From NCBI GenBank assembly GCA_963841995.1, contig CAWJEX010000018.1:1-64000 (forward strand): a stretch of DNA of 64,000 bases. Direction: 5' to 3'. The translations under genes were made by a program, and so were the position numbers. Within the stretch, counting starts at the first letter, position 1. Each line of letters opens with the position of its first letter. The notes under the pieces were generated by a model. It made no database searches, was not told the DNA's origin, and worked only from the letters and a program-made list of their open reading frames with translations. Below, piece after piece: positions 44,153-53,251 of the stretch. Source of the stretch: DATDPM01 sp963841995 (GTDB taxonomy: Bacteria; Pseudomonadota; Alphaproteobacteria; DATDPM01).

Positions 44153-44627
44153 ACCCGCGCATGTGCAAAACGCAGATCAGGGTGAAGAGCCTGCGCGCGG
44201 TGTCGAAATCGACATCGACTTTTTCCTTGAGCCGCTCGCGCAGCAATTCGGAGCCTTCGTCGTGGAGGCCGCGGCGGCTCATGTCGAGAGCTTCGATCCG
44301 CGCCGGGCTCGCGGTCTTGATCGCCGAGTAATAGCTTTCGCAATGCATGAAATAATCCTTCACCGTCTGGCGGAACAGCCGGAAGGCGAGCGTCACTTTT
44401 TCGAGCGGGACGTCCTTGGCGTCGCGGATATCGAAGACCAGCCGGTCGTCTTCGGTTCCGATATGCACATGGTACGGGCCGGTGAAGCCCGCCGGCGCGA
44501 AGTGATTGTTCTCAAGAAGGTCGAAAATCGCCACCGCCCGCTCATGCTCGATATCGGCATTGCGGCTGACCATGCTGTGCTGGTCGAGCGTGATATTGGC
44601 GATGCGTTCGGTCGGCTTTTCGCTCAC
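44151..44627 (-). CDS. UPF0262 family protein
   Basis: A 158-residue conserved alphaproteobacterial protein of unknown function. Recognisable are RIANITLDQHSMVSRNADIE, HERAVAIFDLLENNHFAPAG, YHVHIGTEDDRLVFDIRDAK and VKDYFMHCESYYSAIKTASP. It begins 2 bp after the hisD stop, so it is part of the his operon here, as is usual in Rhizobiales. Its last 35 codons belong to the segment duplicated at 43280–43385. Confidence 0.93.
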   Translation of the reverse strand: MSEKPTERIANITLDQHSMVSRNADIEHERAVAIFDLLENNHFAPAGFTGPYHVHIGTEDDRLVFDIRDAKDVPLEKVTLAFRLFRQTVKDYFMHCESYYSAIKTASPARIEALDMSRRGLHDEGSELLRERLKEKVDVDFDTARRLFTLICVLHMRG

Positions 44628-44629
44628 GC

Positions 44630-45931
44630 CTAGCCCTGCTCCGGAAGATTGAGACGGATCGCGATCGAGCGCGCATGGGCCTCCAGCCCTTCGGCCTTGG
44701 CCAAAGTGACAGCGGCCGGGCCGATTTCGCGCAGGCTCTCGGCGTTACAACTCAACCAAGAAGTCCGCTTCATGAAATCGAGGACGCCGAGCCCCGACGA
44801 GAACCGCGCCGAGCCCGACGTCGGCAGCACGTGATTGGGGCCGCCGACATAATCGCCGATCGCTTCCGGCGTATAGCGGCCGAGGAAGATCGCTCCGGCA
44901 TTGGAAATTCTTCGGGCCAACGATTCGGGATCGGCGATGGCCAATTCCAAATGCTCCGGCGCCAGGCGATCGACCAGCGCAGGCGCATCGTCGAGGGAGT
45001 CGATGACGATGACCGCACCGTAATCGGCCCAGCTCGCCCGGGCGATCTCGGCCCGCGGCAAGGTTTTCAACGCGCTTTCCACCGCTTTGAGGACGGCCTT
45101 CCCCAGCCGCGCATCGGTGGTGATCAGAATCGATTGGGCGAGCTTGTCGTGCTCGGCCTGGGACAGCAGATCGGCCGCGATCCAGGACGGATCGTTGTCG
45201 CCATCGGCAACCACTAGAATTTCCGACGGGCCCGCCACCATGTCGATGCCGACCCGGCCGAAAACCCGGCGCTTGGCGGCGGCGACATAGGCGTTGCCGG
45301 GGCCGACGATCTTGTCGACGGGTGCGATCGTCTCGGTGCCGAAGGCAAGCGCGGCGATGGCTTGCGCGCCGCCGACGCGATAGATCTCGGTCACGCCGGC
45401 AATATGCGCGGCGGCGAGCACCAAGGGATTCAGGTCTCCGCGCGGCGCCGGCACCGCCATGACCAGCCGATTAACGCCGGCGACATTGGCAGGAATCGCA
45501 TTCATTAGCACCGAGCTTGGATAGGCGGCGGTGCCGCCGGGAACATAAAGCCCCGCCGCTTGAATCGGCGTCCAGCGCGCGCCGAGCGTGACTCCCGATT
45601 TGTCTTCATAGAGCGAATCTTCCGGCAATTGGCGGCGGTGATAATCTTCGATCCGCGAGGCGGCGAGCTCCAGAGCGGCGACGGCGCGGGTGTTGCACGC
45701 CGCATAGGCCTTATCGATTTCGTCCTTGGCGACACGGAGCTTGTCGGCGGAAAGATCGAGTCCGTCGAAACGCTTGGTGTAATCCAAAAGCGCTGCGTCG
45801 CCGTCCCGCCTGACGCGATCGACGATCACCGCGACCGTGGCATCCACATCGGCTTCGACCGCGCGCTTGGATTCGACCAGGCTCGCGAAATCCGCGGCGA
45901 AATTCGGATCGCCAAAGTTCAGCTCACGCGG
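44630..45931 (-). CDS. hisD: Histidinol dehydrogenase
   Basis: A zinc enzyme performing the last two oxidations of histidine synthesis, L-histidinol to L-histidine with NAD+. Motifs are GLYVPGGTAAYPSSVLMNAI, GGAQAIAALAFGTETI, the VDKIVGPGNAYVAAAKR block, DMVAGPSEILVVADG, QAEHDKLAQSI, and NHVLPTSGSARFSSGL with metal ligands Gln, His, Asp and His. The GTG at 45931 is chosen because GAGG stands upstream and the frame overlaps the hisG stop by only 8 nt. Using the next upstream ATG (45979) would overlap by 56 nt. Resulting length is 433, normal. Confidence 0.95.
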   Translation of the reverse strand, partial: PRELNFGDPNFAADFASLVESKRAVEADVDATVAVIVDRVRRDGDAALLDYTKRFDGLDLSADKLRVAKDEIDKAYAACNTRAVAALELAASRIEDYHRRQLPEDSLYEDKSGVTLGARWTPIQAAGLYVPGGTAAYPSSVLMNAIPANVAGVNRLVMAVPAPRGDLNPLVLAAAHIAGVTEIYRVGGAQAIAALAFGTETIAPVDKIVGPGNAYVAAAKRRVFGRVGIDMVAGPSEILVVADGDNDPSWIAADLLSQAEHDKLAQSILITTDARLGKAVLKAVESALKTLPRAEIARASWADYGAVIVIDSLDDAPALVDRLAPEHLELAIADPESLARRISNAGAIFLGRYTPEAIGDYVGGPNHVLPTSGSARFSSGLGVLDFMKRTSWLSCNAESLREIGPAAVTLAKAEGLEAHARSIAIRLNLPEQG

Positions 45932-46586
45932 CACGGACGGCCTCGGCGAAGCGTTCGATCCACGGATTGATTTCGGCAAAGCGGGTCTTCAAAGCGGCGC
46001 GATTGACCACGAGACGCGAGGTGACCTCGGCGATCTGCTCGACTTCGACGAGGCCGTTCGCTTTCAAAGTCTTGCCGCTCGACACCAGATCGACGATGCG
46101 CTGGCACAAGCCCAATTGCGGCGCCAATTCGAGTGCGCCGTTGAGCTTGATGCACTCGGCTTGAACCCCGCGCGACGCGAAGTGGCGTTTGGTGATTTCG
46201 GGATATTTGGTCGCAACCCGGACATGGCTCCAGCGCGTGGGATCGTCGCTCGCCATCATTTCCTTCGGCTCGGCCACCGCCAAGCGGCAGCGGCCCACCG
46301 TCAAATCGAGCGGCGCATAAATTTCCGGATAGTCGAATTCCATCAAAACGTCGTTGCCGGCAACGCCGAGCGGCGCCGCACCGAAGGCGACGAAGGTCGC
46401 GACATCGAAGGAGCGCACACGGATGATGAACAGATCGGGCCTATTCGTCGCAAACCGCAATTGGCGCGCATCAGGATCGTCGAAAGCCGGTTCCGGCTCG
46501 ATCCCGGCCCGTTTCACTAGGCCGATGACTTCATCCAAGATGCGGCCCTTGGGCAGGGCCAGCACAAGCGGTTCGTTGGTCTGCAT
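45924..46586 (-). CDS. hisG: ATP phosphoribosyltransferase, short form
   Basis: The first enzyme of histidine synthesis, joining ATP and PRPP. The 220-residue product is the short HisG form without the C-terminal regulatory domain, and needs HisZ as partner; hisZ is not in the window but is often nearby. Motifs include LALPKGRILDEVIGLVKRAG, RVRSFDVATFVAFGAAPLGV, DLTVGRCRLAVAEPKEM and the PRPP region LNGALELAPQLGLCQRIVDL. Confidence 0.93.
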   Translation of the reverse strand: MQTNEPLVLALPKGRILDEVIGLVKRAGIEPEPAFDDPDARQLRFATNRPDLFIIRVRSFDVATFVAFGAAPLGVAGNDVLMEFDYPEIYAPLDLTVGRCRLAVAEPKEMMASDDPTRWSHVRVATKYPEITKRHFASRGVQAECIKLNGALELAPQLGLCQRIVDLVSSGKTLKANGLVEVEQIAEVTSRLVVNRAALKTRFAEINPWIERFAEAVRAA

Positions 46587-46651
46587 AACCTTGTCGCAAA
46601 GAATGGAATTTTAACCGAGTGTGGGCTTCTTGCCGAGCGGGGCAAAGCGGA

Positions 46652-47134
46652 TTAGGCGCTTTCTTCCATCGGATGGACCGGCCGGTTCTTGGTCGGCCAG
46701 GAATTGCCCAGGTCTTCTAAATGGCATAGGATCCTTTGGACTTCCAAGCGGATAGCCCCGCCACCGGCGAAAAACAGGATGACCGAAGGGCCGTCTTCGC
46801 CCTCCGCCCCGGATTCGACGGCGATCGCCAGCAACTCCAGGATTTTGGCGTCCTGGGCCGCTTCGAGATCGAACAGGCGCGCACCCGTGACATGATCGAA
46901 AACGAGAATGGTGCTGACCCGCTCGTAATTTTCGCAGGGTTCTCCGCTGGCAAGGTCGGGACGCAGAAATTCCGGGCAGTTCTCCCATTTGAACCGCTGG
47001 CCGACCAGAATGAAGCGCTGTTCGCCGGGAAGAAAAGAGAGATCGTTGCAGGAAACGAGCGCATCCTGCATGCAAGCGCTGATGACGCTGATGTCCTCTG
47101 CGTCGGCGGCCCGGAGTTTTAGATGCCGTCCCAT
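46652..47134 (-). CDS. DUF2948 family protein
   Basis: A 160-residue cytoplasmic protein typical of Rhizobiales between murA and hisG. Features are LKLRAADAEDISVISACMQD, LPGEQRFILVGQRFKWENCP, STILVFDHVTG and LLAIAVESGAEGEDGPSVIL then FFAGGGAIRLEVQRI. Function is unknown. It starts 31 bp after murA on the same strand. Confidence 0.88.
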   Translation of the reverse strand: MGRHLKLRAADAEDISVISACMQDALVSCNDLSFLPGEQRFILVGQRFKWENCPEFLRPDLASGEPCENYERVSTILVFDHVTGARLFDLEAAQDAKILELLAIAVESGAEGEDGPSVILFFAGGGAIRLEVQRILCHLEDLGNSWPTKNRPVHPMEESA

Positions 47135-47165
47135 ATCCCGTCCCTGCCCTATTCCCTAATCCGCC

Positions 47166-48449
47166 TTACGCTTTCACGCGTTCGATATCGGCGCCGCAAG
47201 CGGCCAGCTTTTCCTCGAGACGCTCATAGCCGCGATCCAAATGATAAACCCGGTTGACGACCGTCTCGCCTTCGGCCGCCAGCCCCGCCAGAACCAGCGA
47301 CACCGAGGCGCGAAGATCGGTCGCCATGACTTGCGCGCCGGCCAGTTTCGCAACGCCGCGGACCATGGCGCTGGCGCCATGAACATGGATATCCGCGCCC
47401 ATCCGCGCAAGCTCCGGGACGTGCATGAAGCGGTTTTCGAAGATCGATTCGGTGATCATGGAAGCCCCATCGGCGGTCGCCATCAGTGCCATGACCTGGG
47501 CCTGCATGTCGGTCGGAAAGCCCGGATAGGGTTCGGTCGTGATATCGACGCCCTGGATGGCGCCGTTCTCGCGCTGGACGCGAATTCCGTTCGCGGTTTC
47601 GGTGATCTCGACTCCGGCCCGGCCCAGGACTTCGGCCAAGGCCTCGATTAATTCAAGGCGGGCACCCAAAAGCTCGACATCGCCCGCGGTGATCGCCGCG
47701 GCGATCGCATAGGTTCCGGTTTCGATTCGGTCGGGCACCACCGAATGCTTCGCGGCGTGAAGCCGCGGCACCCCGGTGATCGTCAGCGTATCGGTTCCGA
47801 TGCCTTCGATCTTCGCCCCCATCGCCACCAGGCAGCGCGCGAGATCGCAGACCTCGGGTTCGCGCGCGGCGTTGCGCAATACGGTTTCGCCATGGGCAAG
47901 GCTCGACGCCATCAACAAATTTTCCGTGGCCCCCACCGACACCATGGGAAAAACCACATGGCCGCCCTTCAACCCGCCCCGCGCCGTTGCGTGCATGTAG
48001 CCGTCTTCAAGCCTGATCTCGGCGCCCAATTGCTCGAGGCCGTGGATGTGGAGATCGACCGGCCGGTTGCCGATGGCGCAGCCGCCCGGCAAGGAAACCT
48101 TGGCTTCGCCGGCGCGAGCCAGCAACGGCCCCAGGACGAGGACCGAGGCGCGCATTTTGCGCACCAGATCGTAGGGCGCGAAGGTGCTGGCGATTTTTTC
48201 GGTGCGGAGCGAAACCACGCGCCCGCCATGGCCGCCGGCATGATCGCCGTTCATCTCGATTTCAACGCCGTGCCGAGAGAGCAAATTGGCGAGCGTCGCA
48301 ATGTCCGCCAAATGCGGCAGATTCAGAAGCGTCAGGGTTTCGTCGGAGAGCAGGCTCGCCGCCATCAGCGGAAGCGCCGCGTTCTTGGCGCCGCTGACCG
48401 AAATCGAGCCTTTGAGGCGCTTGCCGCCGCGGATGCGAATTCTATCCAT
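47166..48449 (-). CDS. murA: UDP-N-acetylglucosamine 1-carboxyvinyltransferase
   Basis: The first committed step of peptidoglycan synthesis: transfer of enolpyruvate from PEP to UDP-GlcNAc. The 427-residue product has SGAKNAALPLMAASLL, the catalytic loop VSLPGGCAIGNRPVDLH with Cys124 (fosfomycin target), and FPTDMQAQVMALM. It is full-length. Its start codon abuts the palindromic repeat at 48451–48765, which therefore forms the 5' untranslated region. A repeat-encoded minus-strand frame ends in TAA overlapping this ATG (TAATG), so translation may be coupled. Confidence 0.97.
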   Translation of the reverse strand: MDRIRIRGGKRLKGSISVSGAKNAALPLMAASLLSDETLTLLNLPHLADIATLANLLSRHGVEIEMNGDHAGGHGGRVVSLRTEKIASTFAPYDLVRKMRASVLVLGPLLARAGEAKVSLPGGCAIGNRPVDLHIHGLEQLGAEIRLEDGYMHATARGGLKGGHVVFPMVSVGATENLLMASSLAHGETVLRNAAREPEVCDLARCLVAMGAKIEGIGTDTLTITGVPRLHAAKHSVVPDRIETGTYAIAAAITAGDVELLGARLELIEALAEVLGRAGVEITETANGIRVQRENGAIQGVDITTEPYPGFPTDMQAQVMALMATADGASMITESIFENRFMHVPELARMGADIHVHGASAMVRGVAKLAGAQVMATDLRASVSLVLAGLAAEGETVVNRVYHLDRGYERLEEKLAACGADIERVKA

Positions 48450-48450
48450 T

Positions 48451-48765
48451 AGAGCATGATCTTGTCAGTTGGAACCGGCTGCGCCGGAAGTATTTTGCGC
48501 CGCGGGCAGGAGAAGGGCGTAGCGCGTAGCGGGACTACGGGCAAGCGCTTCGACGAACCCGCGGCGGCAAAAGACCCCGGCCCTCTCGGTTGCGCTTTGG
48601 TGGGCGCCCGCGGCGTTGCGCCGCTCGGCCGATGCCCCACATCGTCCTTCGCGCGCTTTGTTGCGCGCAAACCTTTGCCGGCAAGGCCGGCGGGCTTGGC
48701 GCGCCTAGCGGATCGCCGCACCAAAAGCGTAACGCAGCCGATTCCAACTGACAAGATCATGCTCT
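48451..48765. repeat. 312–315-bp palindromic-ended repeat, copy 1
   Basis: The ends are inverted: AGAGCATGATCTTGTCAGTT at 48451 and its complement ending AAGATCATGCTCT at 48765. Copy 2 (55639–55950) lies in opposite orientation with about 85 per cent identity, and a partial third copy is at 57099–57166. Each full copy has a frame of 102–103 codons on both strands, starting MILSV and ending DKIML. The insertion lies exactly between the dcd stop and the murA start, and the dcd stop codon uses the repeat's last bases. Confidence 0.85.
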
Positions 48766-49318
48766 AGAGCTTCGGCAGGGTGACGCCCTTCTGCTTCATG
48801 TATTTGCCCTTGCGGTCGGCGTAGGAGACGTCGCAAGGCCGGTCGGCTTTCAGGAAAATGAACTGGGCCGCGCCCTCGTTCGCGTAAATCTTCGCCGGCA
48901 ACGTCGTGGTGTTGGAGAATTCGAGCGTCACATGGCCTTCCCATTCGGGTTCGAGCGGCGTCACGTTGACGATGATGCCGCAGCGGGCATAGGTCGATTT
49001 ACCGAGACAGATCACCAGCACGTCGCGGGGGATGCGGAAATATTCGACGGTGCGGGCCAGCGCGAAACTATTCGGCGGAATGATGCAGACCGGAACCTGC
49101 CGATCGACAAAGCCCGTCGGCGAAAAATTCTTGGGATCGATCACCGCCCCATCGATGTTGTGGAAGATTTTGAATTCGTCGGAGACCCGCGCGTCGTAGC
49201 CATAGGACGACAAGCCGAACGAGATGACGCCTTCGCGCTTCTGCGCCGGGGCGAAGGGCTCGATCATACGGTGCTTCTCCGCCATCTCGCGGATCCAGCT
49301 GTCGGGCATTATGGACAT
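48764..49318 (-). CDS. dcd: dCTP deaminase
   Basis: Converts dCTP to dUTP for thymidylate synthesis. The 184-residue trimeric enzyme has MPDSWIREMAEKHRMIEPF, SSYGYDARVSDEFKIF, the active region SFALARTVEYFRIPRDVLVI and GKSTYARCGIIVNVTPLEPE, then GHVTLEFSNTTTLPAKIYAN. Its TAG (48764–48766) falls on the edge of the palindromic repeat, so the last codon context was set by that insertion. Confidence 0.96.
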   Translation of the reverse strand: MSIMPDSWIREMAEKHRMIEPFAPAQKREGVISFGLSSYGYDARVSDEFKIFHNIDGAVIDPKNFSPTGFVDRQVPVCIIPPNSFALARTVEYFRIPRDVLVICLGKSTYARCGIIVNVTPLEPEWEGHVTLEFSNTTTLPAKIYANEGAAQFIFLKADRPCDVSYADRKGKYMKQKGVTLPKL

Positions 49319-49431
49319 TCGGGACTCTCCTGTTGCAGCACCTTTGGCCCGCTTCCGTCGCCGGCCGGTTTTCCGGTGCGGAGGGTTGTTCTACGCGAGC
49401 CGGTTCCGTGTCTCAAGAGCTGTCCCAATAC

Positions 49432-49641
49432 TCAAGACTTGTTCTCGGACTTGGGCCCATCCGGCTTTCCCGCGCCGGTTTTGGCCCGGATTTGGGTCCG
49501 GGATTGGGCCTTCCGGCGGCGCAAATTATCGCGCAAAGCCTCGGCCAGCCGCTCGTTCCGTGCGGCGGCACTGGCCCGGCCTTGCTCGGTGACGGCAGGC
49601 CGCGATTTGGATTTGCGAGGGTCGTGGCCGTGGCCGCTCAT
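49432..49641 (-). CDS. Small basic conserved protein upstream of dcd/murA
   Basis: A 69-residue Lys/Arg/Ala-rich protein. The block NERLAEALRDNLRRRKAQSR occurs at the end of small proteins encoded near murA in other Rhizobiales; the function is unknown. There is no membrane segment. It is separated from dcd by 113 bp on the same strand. Confidence 0.6.
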   Translation of the reverse strand: MSGHGHDPRKSKSRPAVTEQGRASAAARNERLAEALRDNLRRRKAQSRTQIRAKTGAGKPDGPKSENKS

Positions 49642-49992
49642 TGTCTCGCCGTCATCCGGTTGGCCCCGCCAAGCCGCTCCGCCAGAACCCCGGTTTTGGC
49701 CCGGAAACCGCGGTAAAGGCGGGGCCCCCCGAAGATGCCTCTAAAATTTTAGGAAAACTATTCGTCAAATTTTATTTAAATATAAATTGAATGAAGTCTT
49801 ATATAGATTCCGAATTTCCAAATAAAACTTCGCGAATTAACGACTTGGCAAGGAATACCGCTTAGTCTCGATTTCATCGCAGGAGTGATCGTACCGATCA
49901 GCCTCGATAAAGGCAAACCGCCGGCGACGGCGGGACGCAAAGCTTCCGGTCTGGGTTCGCCCAGATAGCGGGGTTGCCGAAAGGGGATCGAA
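49642..49992. other. Intergenic region with a local AT-rich patch
   Basis: Between about 49740 and 49860 the sequence is strongly AT-rich (TTTTATTTAAATATAAATTG), probably the promoter zone for the divergent small genes on each side. No gene is supported; a minus-strand frame here is opposite the small plus-strand gene. Confidence 0.45.
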
Positions 49993-50253
49993 ATGCGGAG
50001 TGCGGATATCACGAAGCTAGCCGGTAATCGCGCGGATGTCTCGCGCGCCGGTGAACGCTTTGTCGTCTTTATCGCGCCCGGTTGGGCGCGGATCATGCGG
50101 GCGACGCCCCTCGCTCGTCGGTCAGATGACGAAGTTCGTGCGTTGAAACGCTCCCACGGAAGGGGGTTGGAGAGGACGCAGGCACCTTTCCAGCTCTCGA
50201 CCTGGGCGGAGGCCGCGGAGGGTCTTCCGCCCGGCCTGTACTATCTCAATTAA
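49993..50253 (+). CDS. Small orphan protein with its own strong terminator
   Basis: An 86-residue product, MRSADITKLAGNRADVSRAG… ending PPGLYYLN, that I do not recognise. GAAAGGGG precedes the ATG by a few bases. A textbook terminator starts 28 bp after the stop, and an AT-rich promoter-like patch precedes it. These signals suggest a genuine, highly defined transcript. Composition is Arg/Ala-rich without a membrane segment. Confidence 0.6.
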   Translation: MRSADITKLAGNRADVSRAGERFVVFIAPGWARIMRATPLARRSDDEVRALKRSHGRGLERTQAPFQLSTWAEAAEGLPPGLYYLN

Positions 50254-50280
50254 CCCCTGGGTAGTACGGGTGGCTCGCTT

Positions 50281-50309
50281 GGGCGGCGCTTCGGCGCCGC
50301 CCTTTTTTT
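50281..50309 (+). terminator. Rho-independent terminator
   Basis: GGGCGGCGC-TTCG-GCGCCGCCC is a perfect 9-bp stem with a TTCG tetraloop, followed by seven T. It ends the transcript of the small gene at 49993–50253. Confidence 0.93.
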
Positions 50310-50526
50310 ATCTGCATGACCCCTTGGGGGCGGTATTCCACGTCAAATCCCGGCCCCGGCTGGCCTTTCCACCGGCCCCCTTAATCCTTCGCTTACCTCC
50401 CTCGGACTAAGTGTTTGGCCCGCCTTAAGTGAAGAGCCTAAAGTTGCAGTCTTGCGGGGGTCCGTTTAGAGTGCGGCCCGCTTCAATACCCCCTCGATAC
50501 CCATTGGGGCGATACCCGCATTTGGC

Positions 50527-50601
50527 GCTGCCGTAGCTCAGGGGTAGAGCAACGCCTTGGTAAGGCGTAGGTCGGTGGTTCGATTCCACTCGGCAGCACC
50601 A
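50527..50601 (+). tRNA. tRNA-Thr(GGT)
   Basis: GCTGCCGTAGCTCAGGGG… with acceptor stem GCTGCCG/CGGCAGC and an encoded CCA; 75 nt. The anticodon stem ACGCC/GGCGT encloses TTGGTAA, giving anticodon GGT. An IS630 element begins 80 bp downstream. Confidence 0.97.
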
Positions 50602-50681
50602 GCTTCCCGTTTCCGCCGCTTCCCCCTGCCCGCCCCCATGCCTATATCCGGCCGGGTGCGCCTTTGCTCGGCGTTAAGCTA

Positions 50682-51807
50682 CTAACATCGCACAATATTA
50701 GTAAACATTTTATGCGGCGTATTTTGTTTCCTTGGCGGCGGAGTACGATTTTACTTTCGCGGGTGATTTCTGGATGTGCCGCATATACCCCAGGACAGTG
50801 GATTTCAACGCTTCTTTGGTATGCGGCAAGCCGGAGACCTGGTGCACTTTCTGTTTCAGGTCGTTGTTGAGATACTCGTCCGGATTGAGGTCGGGAGCGT
50901 AAGGCGGCAGATAAAAGAGGGTAATTCTCGCCGAGTTTTTCGCCGCCCACGCCCGCACATCATGGCCTTTGTGTACGGGCAGGTTGTCCATGATGACGGA
51001 AAGCTTGCGGCGGGAATTCTTTCAGCAGTTTCTCAAGAAAAGAGAGGAGAAGCTTTTTTGCCAACGCGCCCTCATAGAGGCGGAAGCGCATCGTGCCTTT
51101 GTTGGTGACCGTGGAGATCATGCTGATTTTCTGCCGTTTGGCGGGCTTGCCCGCCACCGGCGTCCTGCCCTTCAGGGCGTATCCACGCTGATAAACCGCC
51201 TGATTGTTGACCCCTGTTTCATCCAGCCAGTGGATTTCCGCGCGTTGTTTTGCGGCCTGCGCTGCGATCTTCGGGTATTCGGTCGAAAGCCAGCGCTGCA
51301 CCACCACATCATCGCGGGATGTATAGCGCGTCGCCGGGCGCGGCACCGTGAAGCCCCACGCTTTCAGATATTTTCTCCCCCCGGATTCCGAGAGCGTTTT
51401 GCCGCACTTTTTCTCGATCAGAGTCATTACCGCGCCCACGCTCCACAGGTAAAACGGCAGGCTCAATTGCTGCGGCAGCTTGTCGCGGACGACCGCGATG
51501 ATGCGGCGCTCCTCCGTCGCGGAAAGTGCGCGCCCGTCGCCTTTCGGACGTCCGCGCTTCCCCTGACGGAGAACTCTCCTCTCTCCCGCCCTCGATTGCG
51601 AAGACCAGCCGCGCACCGTCCCATGAGATACGCCCAGCACCGCCGCGATCTCCGCCTGCGTGTGTTTCCGCGCGCGCAACATGCGAAGGCCAGTCGTGCG
51701 TCTGGCGAATTGCGCTTCCTTGCTGCCCCGCTTCTTGCTCCGTCCATCCATGCTATGGATTAGCATGTGGTACTTGCAAAGTGTCAACTAATATTGTGTG
51801 GTATTAG
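50682..51807 (-). mobile_element. IS630-family element
   Basis: Imperfect inverted ends of about 24 bp contain a perfect 12-bp core, CACAATATTAGT (50691–50702) and ACTAATATTGTG (51787–51798). They are flanked by the dinucleotide TA (50680–50681 and 51808–51809), the target duplication expected of IS630. It lies between tRNA-Thr and the 3' end of the glycosyltransferase gene. Confidence 0.85.
50710..51787 (-). pseudogene. IS630-family transposase in two frames
   Basis: The first frame (51787 to 50960) has a helix-turn-helix region (HTQAEIAAVLGVSHGTVRGW), and HWLDETGVNNQAVYQRGYAL with the first catalytic Asp. At about 51008 the frame shifts by +1. The second frame (from 50991) contains VIMDNLPVHKGHDVRAW and FYLPPYAPDLNPDEYL with the second Asp and Glu. 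Many IS630 elements use programmed frameshifting, usually −1, so this may be regulated, a mutation or a sequence error. Confidence 0.85.
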
Positions 51808-51834
51808 TAAGTGCTACCGCGTCAGCGCTAGGCG

Positions 51835-53196
51835 CTACCGCGTCAGCCAGGACCGGGCGCGGACCGTGAACAGGGCGTAGGGGAAGATCCAGAACAGGGC
51901 GAACCAGGAAAAATAGGCGTAGAGCACGCCGTAGAGAAAATCGAAAGAGCGCTCGCTGCGGATGAAATAGATCATGTTGGCGAGCGAAACGATTCCCATT
52001 GCCACCATCATCCGCAAAATCATGCGCGGGTCGTGCCAGGCCAGAAAAAACACGAGACCCATGCAGCCGTAATAGACGGGATAGCGCATATTGTTCACGA
52101 AGCGGTCGAACAGGGCGATGGCGCGGGTGAGCAAGGGCCGCTTCCAGACGATGCGGGCGAATTGGATTTCCTCGCGGATATAGCTGCGGTCCCAGCGAAT
52201 CAGCATCTTGCACAGCTTCGAATAGATTTCGGGCACTTCGGTGTGGACCACCGCCGTCCGCTGATAGACCGTGTTGTATCCGGCTTCGAACAGGCAATTG
52301 GTCAGCGCCCGGTCTTCGCCGAAAGTGCAACGGCTGCCGAGAAATTTCTGATTGAGCCACCGGTCGACCACCGGCCGGACCGCACTCGCCCGGAGTGCGG
52401 TGAGCGCGCCGGGGCAGCAGAAGACGTTTCCATAGGCCGATTCGACCGAGCGCACGAGATCGAAAGAGAGAACGAAGCGGACATGCATCATCCGCGGAAT
52501 GAGTCCTTCGCGGCGGTTATAGACCAGGACTTTCCCGGCAACCGCGCCCACTTTCGGATCGCGGAACGGTCCGGCGATCGCCAGCAGGGCATTGCGCTCG
52601 ATCACGCTGTCGGAATCGATGGTGACGATGATGTCGCCGCAGGCGCGCCTGAACCCTAAGGCCAGCGCCTCGCGTTTTCCCCGATTCCGGTCGTGGCGAA
52701 GGGCGGTGACCAAGCCGGGATGGCCGTCCGCCGCTTCGCGGATATAGCGCCAGGTATCGTCGGTGCTGCCGTCATCGACCACGAGAATTTCGAGCCGGTC
52801 GCGCGGATAATCGGCGGCGACCACGGATTCGATCGAGTGCCGCACCATGGCGCCTTCGTTATAGGCCGGAATGATCACGGTCAGCGGCGGGGCGGCAACG
52901 CGGTCGATCGACGGGAACGGCCGGTAAAGCATCCAAACGCAGGTCCGGAACACCAGCAGCAGCAAGCCCATGCCCATCCAGATCAGGCTCGGATAAAGCA
53001 GGAATTGAAGATCCTTGTGCCGGTCGGCCAGGGCCAGCATGTGCCGGGAAATGCCGTTGGCCTGGTAATAAACCTGAAAGGCGAATACGGCGAGGACGAC
53101 CGCGTAGATGACGCAGCTCCAGCGATCGGTCGATTCGCCGACGGCCTCATCGGCCGTCCCGCCGGTTTGGCCGGATGCGTGTTCGAGCACGGTCAT
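51835..53196 (-). CDS. Membrane glycosyltransferase family 2 (hyaluronan-synthase/NodC-like)
   Basis: A processive polysaccharide synthase, probably adding N-acetylglucosamine or a similar sugar. The 453-residue product starts at 53196; the long frame to 53367 reads tandem repeats and is unlikely. Membrane segments lie at about 33–50 and 70–88, and four or so at the C-terminus. The catalytic domain has VIIPAYNEGAMVRHSIESVV, VVDDGSTDDT, TIDSDSVI, TFGEDRALTNCL, and LIRWDRSYIREE in place of the usual QxxRW. No partner export genes are visible. The 3' end GCTGACGCGGTAG is duplicated just beyond the stop, next to the IS630. Confidence 0.85.
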   Translation of the reverse strand: MTVLEHASGQTGGTADEAVGESTDRWSCVIYAVVLAVFAFQVYYQANGISRHMLALADRHKDLQFLLYPSLIWMGMGLLLLVFRTCVWMLYRPFPSIDRVAAPPLTVIIPAYNEGAMVRHSIESVVAADYPRDRLEILVVDDGSTDDTWRYIREAADGHPGLVTALRHDRNRGKREALALGFRRACGDIIVTIDSDSVIERNALLAIAGPFRDPKVGAVAGKVLVYNRREGLIPRMMHVRFVLSFDLVRSVESAYGNVFCCPGALTALRASAVRPVVDRWLNQKFLGSRCTFGEDRALTNCLFEAGYNTVYQRTAVVHTEVPEIYSKLCKMLIRWDRSYIREEIQFARIVWKRPLLTRAIALFDRFVNNMRYPVYYGCMGLVFFLAWHDPRMILRMMVAMGIVSLANMIYFIRSERSFDFLYGVLYAYFSWFALFWIFPYALFTVRARSWLTR

Positions 53197-53251
53197 GAAT
53201 TCCGCCCCCAAGAAAATGCCTGCCTTGTCTTGCACGGAGCCGGGGACGAAA

